DNA from: Cytophagales bacterium
Lineage (GTDB): Bacteria > Bacteroidota > Bacteroidia > Cytophagales > Spirosomataceae
Length of the DNA: 37,877 nt
NCBI GenBank assembly: GCA_013298025.1
Contig: JAAFJE010000033.1
Coordinates: forward strand, 1-37,877
Reading direction: 5' to 3'
The position numbers were made by a program, and so were the translations under genes. Positions 1-7,341 of this stretch are shown piece by piece. The notes below the pieces were generated by a model, which saw nothing but the letters and a program-made list of their open reading frames with translations, made no database searches and was not told the DNA's origin. The stretch's first letter is position 1. Each line of letters opens with the position of its first letter.

Positions 1-121
1 TTTCAGCAGGCCCTTGTTTTTCATTTTCTATCGAAGGGTCATTTTGACCCTTCGATGAAAAAGTAGTTTCAGCAGGCCCTTGTTTTTCATTTTCTATCGA
101 AGGGTCATTTTGACCCTTCGA
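1..121 (-). repeat. 66-bp palindrome-bearing tandem repeats in parB, left part of the array
   Basis: Two complete palindromes sit at 31-55 and 97-121, exactly 66 bp apart. Each has 11-bp arms, TCGAAGGGTCA and TGACCCTTCGA, around three bases. The frame is 22 codons per unit, read on the minus strand as SKGQNDPS plus a linker rich in Glu, Gln and Asn. The array continues at 37528-37877. After the second palindrome the sequence changes abruptly into unique parB DNA. Confidence 0.95.
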
Positions 122-604
122 TGAAAGGTGCTTTAAATTTTCTGCTTTATCCGATTTTTCGTTATTGTAGCGTAAGCCACGAAAATAAGAAATCTGCGAT
201 AAAGAAAGATTCCTACGGCCTAATTGAAGATTAATCATATAATCTTTCGCTTCTTTTATGGAAGGGAAAGAGAGCATATATACCTCAAAGTTTAAGTTAT
301 GTCTTTTACAAATAGCGTGGCGGTTATGTCCATCGATAAGGACATAAACAATATCGTCGGGGTCTTGCGATGCTAAACCTATTTGTTGTTTGGCTACTTG
401 CCAAAGTTGAATAGGCGTTTGGCAACCATGCTGTAAAATATTACTTTCTAGTTGTTCGGATTCTTCTGGTGAAAGTGCAGGAATAAGGTTTTTCAACTCA
501 GGCAGAATAATGATATTTTGACGGATGGCATCCGCACTTAAAATATTACTAGACAAAGCTTGCTTTGTTTTTGAGGCAAGTATTTTTTTTATATCCGTTT
601 TCAT
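1..604 (-). CDS. parB: ParB-like partition protein, N-terminal part (gene continues at 37877)
   Basis: The start ATG at 604-602 directly abuts the parA stop codon (TAG then ATG), so the two genes are translationally linked. The protein begins MKTDIKKILASKTKQAL and holds a ParB N-terminal domain. The motif IDGHNRHAIC (about residues 93-102) matches the nucleotide-binding GHNR/GERR box, and LGRRNLSLSQISYFRGLRY follows at about 125-145. After NEKSDKAENLKH the frame enters 22-residue repeats with core SKGQNDPS and runs off the window. The C-terminal helix-turn-helix half is at the other end (37134-37877). In known ParB systems this protein binds a centromere, loads as a CTP-dependent clamp and stimulates the ParA ATPase. 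That role is inferred from the family; the frame and motifs are read directly. Confidence 0.88.
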   Translation of the reverse strand, partial: MKTDIKKILASKTKQALSSNILSADAIRQNIIILPELKNLIPALSPEESEQLESNILQHGCQTPIQLWQVAKQQIGLASQDPDDIVYVLIDGHNRHAICKRHNLNFEVYMLSFPSIKEAKDYMINLQLGRRNLSLSQISYFRGLRYNNEKSDKAENLKHLSSKGQNDPSIENEKQGPAETTFSSKGQNDPSIENEKQGPAE

Positions 605-1561
605 CTATTTAACAATTTGAAGATACGCAATGTATTCATCACAAAAATCCCAATAACATTTGGCGGCATCCGAATTTCCTGAGAATTTAGAGATTGAACT
701 TTGAGCTATTTGGGATTTTTGAAAGTCAATCAAATGCCGTATTTCAGCATTAAATATTTTAATATTTTTCACTTCTTCTTTTACATACGCCTTAATGCCA
801 TCGTGAACGCTATTTTTCTTGACCATCGTAAACACTACTCCATCAATCTGTAAAGAAGCGTTCAAGTCATGACGGACTTCCATGATTTTACCCCAAATAG
901 AATTTAGCCCTTTTACAGCCGACATCTCAGGCAATAACGGAATAATACAACTTGTTGAAGCAGCCATAGCCGAAAGCGTTAGCTTGTTGAGAGAAGGTGG
1001 GCAATCAATAATGATGTAGTCGTATTGGTTTAAGAGATGGCTAATGCGGTTTTTCAAACGAAATTCGCCTCCTGTCAATTCATGAAATCTCATTTCCACA
1101 TTCGCCAAGTCTATATCAGAAGGCGATAAATCAAGATTGGGAATAATGTTTAGTACGGGAAAAGGCACATTATTAATTAACGAATCAGCTACTTGCACCT
1201 CTGGCGAATCAACGCCTAATATCTGGCTTAGGTTTCCTTGTGGGTCTAAGTCTATCAATAAAATTTTAAATCCTTTATTGGCCAAGGCTTCGCCCAAAGA
1301 AGCTGTTGTAGTAGTTTTGCCTACTCCTCCTTTGTGATTTACGACAGATATGACTCTTGCATTTTGGTAGAGCAATGCCGAGTAACCATATTTTGAAAGA
1401 ATGGGCAGTAATAAATCGAGATGTTTCTCAGGAATCGCCCTATTTTCATTTAATGCTCTTGTGATTGTCTGACGAGGAATACCCGCTTCTTTTTCTAAAG
1501 AACTTACAGATAATGCTGGATTGTGTCTAATAAATTTTAAAGCAAGTTCGTTCGTTATCAT
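605..1561 (-). CDS. parA: ParA partition ATPase with N-terminal helix-turn-helix
   Basis: This 318-residue protein is a ParA/MinD-type ATPase that drives plasmid segregation by patterning on the nucleoid. Residues 1-60 form a DNA-binding head, with PALSVSSLEKEAGIPRQTIT reading as a helix-turn-helix. Such heads usually repress their own par operon. The deviant Walker A KGGVGKTTT is at residues 78-86, LLIDLDPQGNLS is at 101-112, and the IIIDCPPS Walker B/switch segment is near 185. The ATG is preceded by an AAGGAAAGG purine stretch. On the minus strand a TATTTTTG box (TAnnTTTG type) lies at 1596-1589, without a clear upstream partner. The stop codon touches the start of parB. Family assignment is firm; autoregulation is inferred. 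Confidence 0.95.
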   Translation of the reverse strand: MITNELALKFIRHNPALSVSSLEKEAGIPRQTITRALNENRAIPEKHLDLLLPILSKYGYSALLYQNARVISVVNHKGGVGKTTTTASLGEALANKGFKILLIDLDPQGNLSQILGVDSPEVQVADSLINNVPFPVLNIIPNLDLSPSDIDLANVEMRFHELTGGEFRLKNRISHLLNQYDYIIIDCPPSLNKLTLSAMAASTSCIIPLLPEMSAVKGLNSIWGKIMEVRHDLNASLQIDGVVFTMVKKNSVHDGIKAYVKEEVKNIKIFNAEIRHLIDFQKSQIAQSSISKFSGNSDAAKCYWDFCDEYIAYLQIVK

Positions 1562-1683
1562 CCTTTCCTTATTTCGTTAAATAATACCCAAAAATAAACA
1601 AAAAAGGTTAAAAAATACCATTTTATTTAATTTTTGAGATATTGTAAAATTTATGTAAACGAACTGTACCAACCGCCTATTAC

Positions 1684-1708
1684 TTAGATACCATCACTTG
1701 TTATCTAA
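1684..1708. promoter_or_regulatory. Short inverted repeat upstream of parA
   Basis: TTAGATA and TATCTAA flank an 11-bp spacer, in the AT-rich gap between parA and the AraC gene. It could be an operator for the HTH domain of ParA, but it lies over 120 bp from the start codon. No copy was recognised elsewhere. Confidence 0.25.
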
Positions 1709-1782
1709 ATTATTCATCATAGATTAAAATAAAAATTGCTTATCAAAACTTTTTAAATAACTACCCAATTAAATAGTTTTAT

Positions 1783-2700
1783 TTAGTTGTTAAACTTCGC
1801 CCGAAACTCTAACGGACTCATATCAACTTTGGTTTTAAATAATTTACTAAACGACTGTGAATGCTCAAAGCCTAATTGAAAAGCTATTTCACTTACTGAA
1901 AGGCTGGTAGTAGCAAGCTTTTCTTTGGCTTTTTCGATGAGTTTTTGATGGATATGTTGCTGTGTACTTTGCCCTGTAAGACTTCTTAATAAATCACTTA
2001 GATAGTGTGTTGAAACATTCAGTTCTTGTGAAACATACTGTACACTTGGAAGGCCTAAATCAATAATTTTATTGGCGAAATACTCATTAAGTAATGTATC
2101 AAATTTCACAATTAAATCGTTACTGACATTTTTTCGGGTCAAGAACTGGCGATTGTAAAAGCGATTGGTATAATTGAGTAATAAATCTAAGTAGGAAACC
2201 ATCACATCTTGACTAAATTGGTCTATTGAATTTTGGGACTCTAATTCAATATTTTGTAAAATCATTTCAAGCATTTTTTCTTCCTTATCAGAAAGATGTA
2301 AAGCTTCGTTTACTTCATAAGAGAAAAAACCATAGTCTTTAATGAACTTTCCAAGGGGATATGGGCGTATAAAGTCAGGATGAAAAACTAACCACCAGCC
2401 AGAAACCTCATAATTATCTTGCCCCTTGGTTGATAATAATTGACCTGGGGACATTGCTGCTAAAACACCTTCATCAAAATCATAATAGTGTTGCCCATAT
2501 TTTAATTTCCCTTTCACGTTTTTCTTTAAAGACACACTATAAAAGTTTAAAATGAGATGATGAGTAGTAGCACTGTCAGTATTCGGAACAGTATCAAAAT
2601 TGATAAGACTAATTAGCGGATGATGTGGCTTGGGTAGCCCAATAAGTCTATGTAACTCAGAAACAGAGTTTATAACGGTTGGATTTACTCTATTTTTCAT
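1783..2700 (-). CDS. AraC-family transcriptional regulator
   Basis: This full-length AraC/XylS-type activator has an N-terminal sensing domain and two C-terminal helix-turn-helices. The C-terminal motif runs from LNEYFANKIIDLGLPSVQYVSQELNVSTHYLSDLLRSLTG to SVSEIAFQLGFEHSQSFSKLFKTKVDMSPLEFR. I start it at MKNRVNPTVINS (ATG at 2700), giving 305 residues. The longer open frame back to 2748 would begin inside the terminator hairpin at 2720-2752, and its extra residues look non-coding. The gene lies downstream of an SDR-DoxX pair on the same strand, an arrangement common in Bacteroidota where such regulators control the neighbouring redox genes. The inducer is unknown. Confidence 0.9.
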   Translation of the reverse strand: MKNRVNPTVINSVSELHRLIGLPKPHHPLISLINFDTVPNTDSATTHHLILNFYSVSLKKNVKGKLKYGQHYYDFDEGVLAAMSPGQLLSTKGQDNYEVSGWWLVFHPDFIRPYPLGKFIKDYGFFSYEVNEALHLSDKEEKMLEMILQNIELESQNSIDQFSQDVMVSYLDLLLNYTNRFYNRQFLTRKNVSNDLIVKFDTLLNEYFANKIIDLGLPSVQYVSQELNVSTHYLSDLLRSLTGQSTQQHIHQKLIEKAKEKLATTSLSVSEIAFQLGFEHSQSFSKLFKTKVDMSPLEFRAKFNN

Positions 2701-2719
2701 GGTAAAATCTGTAATGATT

Positions 2720-2752
2720 AAAAGTGTCGTTACAGGCTGCAACGACACTTTT
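2720..2752 (-). terminator. Rho-independent terminator after the DoxX gene
   Basis: Perfect 12-bp arms, AAAAGTGTCGTT and AACGACACTTTT, flank a 9-base loop. The A/T ends give a U-tract on either strand. It sits 14 bp after the DoxX stop and 19 bp before the AraC start, so it separates the SDR-DoxX transcript from the regulator. Confidence 0.85.
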
Positions 2753-2765
2753 CAAAGATGTTAAA

Positions 2766-3152
2766 TTAATGATTTGTGACTTTTTGAGTAAATAGCCAAG
2801 CCCAAGCAATCAACAGAAACTGAAAAGGTAGTCGGATGATACTTGCCCCAAAACCTGCATTATTGGTTCGATAAAAATCAATAGACTGCGGAATGTGAAT
2901 GCCTAAAAAATAAACTATCAGCATAGCTATGATAAGTTTTGCTGATACGCTTCTGGTTTTCAGAGGCAAAAGCAATAATCCCAACACGATTTCTATGATA
3001 CCACTCAAATAAATTAAAAAGATATGAGTTGGCAACCATGCAGGCATCATGGCCAAATATTGCGTAGGATACAACAAGTGCATCGCTCCCATTGCTACAT
3101 AAAACAATACCAAAAGGTATAGCAATACAACTTTAATCGTCTTCATCGTCAC
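2766..3152 (-). CDS. DoxX-like small integral membrane protein
   Basis: This 128-residue protein has four predicted membrane segments: VVLLYLLVLFYVAMGAMHLL, a segment around IFLIYLSGIIEIVLGLLLL, LIIAMLIVYFLGIHI, and FLLIAWAWLF near the end. Size, topology and the GAMHLLYPTQYLAMMPAWLP loop fit the DoxX/DUF417-like group of four-helix membrane proteins. No catalytic residues are visible. Its start is 12 bp after the SDR stop, so the two are co-transcribed. In related cassettes DoxX proteins accompany oxidoreductases, but the biochemical role remains unclear. Confidence 0.75.
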   Translation of the reverse strand: MTMKTIKVVLLYLLVLFYVAMGAMHLLYPTQYLAMMPAWLPTHIFLIYLSGIIEIVLGLLLLPLKTRSVSAKLIIAMLIVYFLGIHIPQSIDFYRTNNAGFGASIIRLPFQFLLIAWAWLFTQKVTNH

Positions 3153-3164
3153 TATGATTTTTAG

Positions 3165-3980
3165 TTATTGAGCTTGTTCTGCTACTGGTTGCCATGCTTT
3201 CCAATCTGCCAAACGTTTAGCATAAACAGGCTCTATCACGTGTAAAGGTACTGCACCCAAAAACAAACGCAAAGGCGGATTTTCAGCATCAGCAAGCGTT
3301 AATATCGCATTGGCTGTATTCTCAGGATTCCCTTGTGAAACACTACTAAATGCTTGATACAAAGCTGCCTTTACACCGTTGTATGCCTCAATAGCTTTGC
3401 TTTGTTTGGCTGATGCCGTTCCCCATTCAGTAGCATAACCAGCAGGTTCAATTAATGTAACTTTGATGCCAAAGCCTGCAACTTCCTGAGCAAGTGAATC
3501 ACAAAGTCCTTCAACAGCCCATTTTGAAGCATGATAAATACCCAATGTTGGAAAGGTTGTTACGCCACCAATACTTGATACTTGCATGATATGTCCGCTT
3601 TGTTGCTCTCTCATAATGGGCAATACTGCTTGAATAATCCATAAAGAACCAAAGACGTTGGTTTCAAATTGAGCTCTTGCTTCGGTTTCGGAAATCTCTT
3701 CGATACATCCAAAATGCCCAAATCCTGCATTACTAATCAATACGTCTATTTTCCCGAAATACTCCTTTGCTTGCTGAACTGCTGTAAAACAAGCCTCACG
3801 ATTATCGACATCTAAAGAAATTGGCAAAACAGCATCGCCATATTTTGTTACTAAATCAGCTAAAGAATCAATGTTTCTGGCGGTTGCTACTACTTTATCG
3901 CCACGTTGAAGGGCGGCTTCTGCCCAAATTTTACCAAAGCCTTTTGATGTTCCGGTAATTAACCAAACTTTATTTTCCAT
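3165..3980 (-). CDS. Short-chain dehydrogenase/reductase (SDR family)
   Basis: This 271-residue classical SDR has the Rossmann nucleotide-binding motif TGTSKGFG near residues 9-16. It also has the structural NAGFG motif after VLISNAG, a catalytic Ser in MQVSSIGGV, and the YHASK active site (YxxxK). It would oxidise or reduce a carbonyl or alcohol using NAD(P)(H); the substrate cannot be told from sequence. It is first in a two-gene unit with the DoxX-like gene. The upstream 287 bp (3981-4267) holds no gene, only a 7-bp inverted repeat GTAGCAC/GTGCTAC at 4086-4110 and the hairpin at 4228-4268. Confidence 0.92.
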   Translation of the reverse strand: MENKVWLITGTSKGFGKIWAEAALQRGDKVVATARNIDSLADLVTKYGDAVLPISLDVDNREACFTAVQQAKEYFGKIDVLISNAGFGHFGCIEEISETEARAQFETNVFGSLWIIQAVLPIMREQQSGHIMQVSSIGGVTTFPTLGIYHASKWAVEGLCDSLAQEVAGFGIKVTLIEPAGYATEWGTASAKQSKAIEAYNGVKAALYQAFSSVSQGNPENTANAILTLADAENPPLRLFLGAVPLHVIEPVYAKRLADWKAWQPVAEQAQ

Positions 3981-4227
3981 TGTTTTATTGATTTAATTTG
4001 ATGTTGCAAAGGTCTCTCAAGTAAAACACTGAAAAGTAGTCAAAGTGTAGGATATTGTAGCCAAAACGGAGTAATACACAAATTTGTAGCACTATTTCAT
4101 TTTGTGCTACTACGTTTTATGAAATAAGACAATTTTCTGTATATGCTCCTTGGGTGTAATATTTTTTCCTATGGATTTGGTTAAGATATGGCAAATAAGA
4201 TAATGGCTAAACAATCAGGTACGAAAA

Positions 4228-4268
4228 GCATTACTCCAATAGCCCTGTTATGGCTATTGGAGTAATGC
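4228..4268 (-). terminator. Strong hairpin after the AraC remnant
   Basis: 17-bp perfect arms (GCATTACTCCAATAGCC and its complement) enclose a 7-base loop, immediately at the stop codon of the decayed AraC gene. There is no long U-tract, but position and stability fit a transcription terminator. Confidence 0.7.
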
Positions 4269-4690
4269 TATGACTCATTTTTATCCATTTTGAAATTTTT
4301 CGGAGAAACGCCCATATAATTTTTAAACACCCTTGAAAAATGATATTGGTCATCGTAGCCCAATTTTAGGGCTATTACCTTCACGCTGTATTTTCTTTCC
4401 ATGAGCATCATACAGGCTTTTTGAATCTTCAGAGAAGTAAAGAGCTGCATGGGAGAATACTTCACTTTTTTCTTAAACTCTGATAATAAATGCGATTGGG
4501 AAAGTTTTGAAATCTTAACAAAGTCACTTAGTTGTAGATTGTATTCAAGGTTTTCTTTCATATAATTAATACAAAGTTGTATGGGGGCATTTTGAGGTTC
4601 TGCCCAAAAACCATGTGAAGTTTGAAAGGTCCATTTTCTGGTACAATCACAGCGATAGATTTATTTAGTAAATAGACACAAAATCATAAT
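4268..4690 (-). pseudogene. AraC-family regulator remnant (C-terminal DNA-binding domain)
   Basis: The 97 residues from ATG 4561 form an intact AraC C-terminal domain: LSDFVKISKLSQSHLLSEFKKKVKYSPMQLF and YSVKVIALKLGYDDQYHFSRVFKNYMGVSPKNF. The frame continues protein-like upstream of that ATG (TSHGFWAEPQNAPIQLCINY). A segment reading NKSIAVIVPENG then lies in a different frame, with stops beyond it. The gene has therefore lost most of its sensor domain and carries a frameshift near 4630. Translation from 4561 could still make a free DNA-binding domain, but decay is the simpler reading. Confidence 0.75.
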
Positions 4691-4872
4691 TGCACTTTGT
4701 TATACCTTTTATCAAAATACCTATAATTAATTTCATCCTAATATATGGTACAAACGGATGCTTTATGAATAGTCTGGTATTATAAGGCTTTCTTGTAAAA
4801 TGTTTACTCCAAAAGGGTATTGTTCACAGTTGTTATGACTCTTTAAACAAATAAGTTTAAAATCTTCATAAT

Positions 4873-5664
4873 ATGTATTCTTCTCGTTTACTATTTTTTT
4901 GTGCCATCCTTTGTACATACCAAATAAAAGGGCAATCGCATTATCAGGGCCAGCACCAAGGTAAGTTTGCCATCGCAGATAAAGCCGCACCTGTTGTACA
5001 ATCATTCGATTTGCAGGCTGTTCGATTATTAAATGGGCGATTTTATGATAATATGCAAAGAGAACAAGCTTGGCTAAAGCAACTAAGCGTTAAACGCCTC
5101 TTACATAGCTTTCGGACTAATGCAGGTATATACGATGCTAATGAAGGGGGATATTTTGACATGAAAAAATATGGTGGTTGGGAATCGCTCGATTGCGATT
5201 TGAGAGGACACTCCACGGGGCATTTACTTTCGGGCTTGGCTTTGATGTATGCTCAAACAGGCGATAGCTATTATAAACTCAAAGGCGATAGTTTGGTAAA
5301 TGGTTTGGCCGAAGTACAAACGACATTAAATCAAGGAGGTTATTTGAGTGCATTTCCGCAAGAGCTAATCAACCGAAATTTGGCAGGTAAAAGGGTTTGG
5401 GCACCTTGGTACACTTTGCATAAGATTTATGCGGGTTTAATCGACCAATATCTTTACAGTGATAATCCTTTGGCTTTATTAATTGCCGAAAAAATGGGAT
5501 TGTGGGCTTATCAAAAACTCCAAGCTGTTCAGCCAGAGCAACGTACAATCATGCTTAGAAACGAATTTGGCGGTATCAACGAATCGTTTTATAACTTATA
5601 TGCTATTACAGGGAAAAAAGAATTTCAGTGGCTTGAGTTTATCAGCCCCCATTTTTGCCTTTAA
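4873..5664 (+). pseudogene. GH127/GH146-type beta-L-arabinofuranosidase, 5' fragment
   Basis: The 263 residues start with a signal peptide (MYSSRLLFFCAILCTYQIKGQ) and match the N-terminal third of the DUF1680/GH127-GH146 family. Family blocks include LLNGRFYDNMQREQAWLKQL, GGWESLDCDLRGHSTGHLLSGLALMYAQTGD, GYLSAFPQELINR, APWYTLHKIYAGLIDQY and NEFGGINESFYNLYAITG. Full-length members are about 600-800 residues and carry their catalytic cysteine region further on, which is absent here. The frame breaks just after ITGKKEFQWLEF and runs into the tail of a different protein (5655-6218). I read this as a deletion that joined two genes, leaving an inactive product. No other gene of this family is in the window. 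Confidence 0.85.
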
Positions 5665-6218
5665 GTGATGGCATAAGTTTTCATTTAAGTGCTTTTTTTA
5701 CTGATTCTTCCCGTACAAAACTCGCAACACAACACGCACAAACGCCTATAGCAATTGATAGAATTTGTGGACCAGTTAAAAAACTAAACGATACGACCTT
5801 TCAAGTAAGTTTTTACAGAATGGGCTTTCAAAACCAAAAACGAAGTAATGTAATTTGGCTAGTTGCTCATAACGAAGGCGACGAGCAATACAAATCGGCT
5901 GTGCAACAAATGGAACTAAAATTTCCGTTGAAAAATACCCAAGGCACAGCACAAAGAATTACTTTTGAAGCTATACCGAATCAGAAAATAGGCGTGCGAT
6001 TTTATGACCTAAAAGGCTTCTCTACGGCAAATTTGCCTGTACATTTTTATGTAAAAGAAGGGCCAGCTTATATAGAAAACGGACGATTGATTTTTACCAA
6101 AATCCCCCCCAAAACTAAATTTCCCGTAAAAATTACGGTAGTGGCTTGGCAGTACGGTGTGGCTGGTAAAATTCAAACAGCCGAACCCGTGGAACAAAGC
6201 TTTGAGATAACAAAGTAA
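5655..6218 (+). pseudogene. C-terminal fragment of an exported protein of unknown family
   Basis: About 187 residues are open from the junction with the GH127/GH146 fragment. No credible start codon or signal peptide is present. It reads as one or two beta-sandwich domains: FQVSFYRMGFQNQKRSNVIWLVAHNEGD, then FEAIPNQKIGVRFYDLKG, then LPVHFYVKEGPAYIENGRLIFTKIPP and VAWQYG near the end. The last segment resembles Ig-like tails of Bacteroidota surface or periplasmic enzymes. I do not recognise the parent gene. It lies in a different frame from the preceding fragment, so a fused protein is not made. Confidence 0.6.
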
Positions 6219-6253
6219 CAAAAGTTTAAAGCGTATTTTTACAAAACAATCTT

Positions 6254-7306
6254 ATGAAAATAGTAGGTACAATAATCGTGTGGATAAGCGTATGCTCGAT
6301 GCTCATGGCACAAAAAAAGAATCAATCCTTCGAGCCTATTAGCAGGCAAATTCAAGCTTGGGTCGATAGCGGTCATTACAAAGGAGCGGCTATTTTGATT
6401 GCACACAGCAATAAAGTGTTGTATAAAGACACCTTTGGCAATTATACACCTCAGACAGTCGTATATATAGCATCGGCAGGAAAATGGTTGGCAGCAGCTA
6501 CCATTGCAGCGTTGGTAGATGAAGGAAAATTACATTGGACCGACAAGGCAAAAAAATGGATTCCCTCACTCAGCGATGCCAAAGGAGAGGCGACGCTCGT
6601 TCAATTGCTTTCGCATACGGCTGGCTATCCTGATTACCAACCTACAGGAAACCCAGTAGATATTACCCAAGATTTGGCGACTTCTGTGGCTAATTTATTG
6701 TCTTTGCCTGCCGATACGCTTGCCGGAACAAAGTTTAAGTATGGTGGTTTGGCTATGCAAATAGCAGGAAGAATGGCCGAATTGGTAACAGGTAAATCAT
6801 GGGAAACGATTTTTCAAGAAAAAATAGCACGACCTCTAGGTATGACCCAAACGCATTTTACTCCTGTTGATTCATCGGGTGGCCATGCACCAATGTTGGG
6901 CGGTGGGGCAAGGTCAACCTTAGAGGATTATGCCAAGTTTTTATCCATGATTTACAATAAAGGAAGGTATCAGGGCAAAAAGATTTTATCAGAAAAAGCA
7001 CAGCAATGGATGCAAGCCAACCAAGTAGGCAAGGCAAAAGTCGCATCAGGTGAATTTGTAGAAAAAGTAAGAGGACGAACTGGCTCCGATATTTATGGCT
7101 TAGGCGAATGGCGAGAAGAAGTAAACGCACGTGGCGAAGCAACGTTGTTGAGTAGTCCTTCGTGGGCTGGGGCTTATCCTTGGATTGATAAAAAACACCA
7201 TATTTATGGCTTTTTTATTACGCACGTAACAGGCTTTAAAAAAGGTTTTTCTCCATTTTATACGAGTCCTCGTTTGGCATTAGATGTGCGGAAGATAATC
7301 AATTAA
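6254..7306 (+). CDS. Exported serine hydrolase of the class C beta-lactamase / S12 family
   Basis: The 350-residue protein has a signal peptide ending near MLMAQ. The family SxxK motif appears as ASAGKWLAAATIAALVDEGKLHWTDKA, with the nucleophilic Ser near residue 76. The second motif is KYGGLAMQIAGRM, so YxG replaces the usual YxN, as in many esterase-like members. LLSHTAGYPDYQP and MTQTHF are typical of the group. Members include peptidases, esterases and amidases; with carbohydrate genes around it, a deacetylase or esterase role is possible but unproven. It is convergent with the lyase gene at 7342-9624 and shares a bidirectional terminator with it. Confidence 0.85.
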   Translation: MKIVGTIIVWISVCSMLMAQKKNQSFEPISRQIQAWVDSGHYKGAAILIAHSNKVLYKDTFGNYTPQTVVYIASAGKWLAAATIAALVDEGKLHWTDKAKKWIPSLSDAKGEATLVQLLSHTAGYPDYQPTGNPVDITQDLATSVANLLSLPADTLAGTKFKYGGLAMQIAGRMAELVTGKSWETIFQEKIARPLGMTQTHFTPVDSSGGHAPMLGGGARSTLEDYAKFLSMIYNKGRYQGKKILSEKAQQWMQANQVGKAKVASGEFVEKVRGRTGSDIYGLGEWREEVNARGEATLLSSPSWAGAYPWIDKKHHIYGFFITHVTGFKKGFSPFYTSPRLALDVRKIIN

Positions 7307-7338
7307 AAAGGATTGGCAATATATTGCCAATCCTTTTT
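7305..7338. terminator. Bidirectional terminator between convergent genes
   Basis: Perfect 15-bp arms, AAAAAGGATTGGCAA and TTGCCAATCCTTTTT, enclose the loop TATA. The A- and T-runs at the two ends give a U-tract in both directions. It lies between the stop codons of the serine hydrolase and the heparinase-like lyase. Confidence 0.93.
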
Positions 7339-7341
7339 ATA

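Noticed and set aside
2701-2748. Longer start for the AraC gene (MSLQPVTTLLIITDFT)
   Set aside because: These codons overlap the terminator hairpin of the DoxX gene, and the extension has no regulator-like sequence.
4763-5005. Minus-strand 80-residue frame over the start of the GH127/GH146 fragment
   Set aside because: No family resemblance, and it overlaps a clear signal peptide and enzyme domain on the plus strand.
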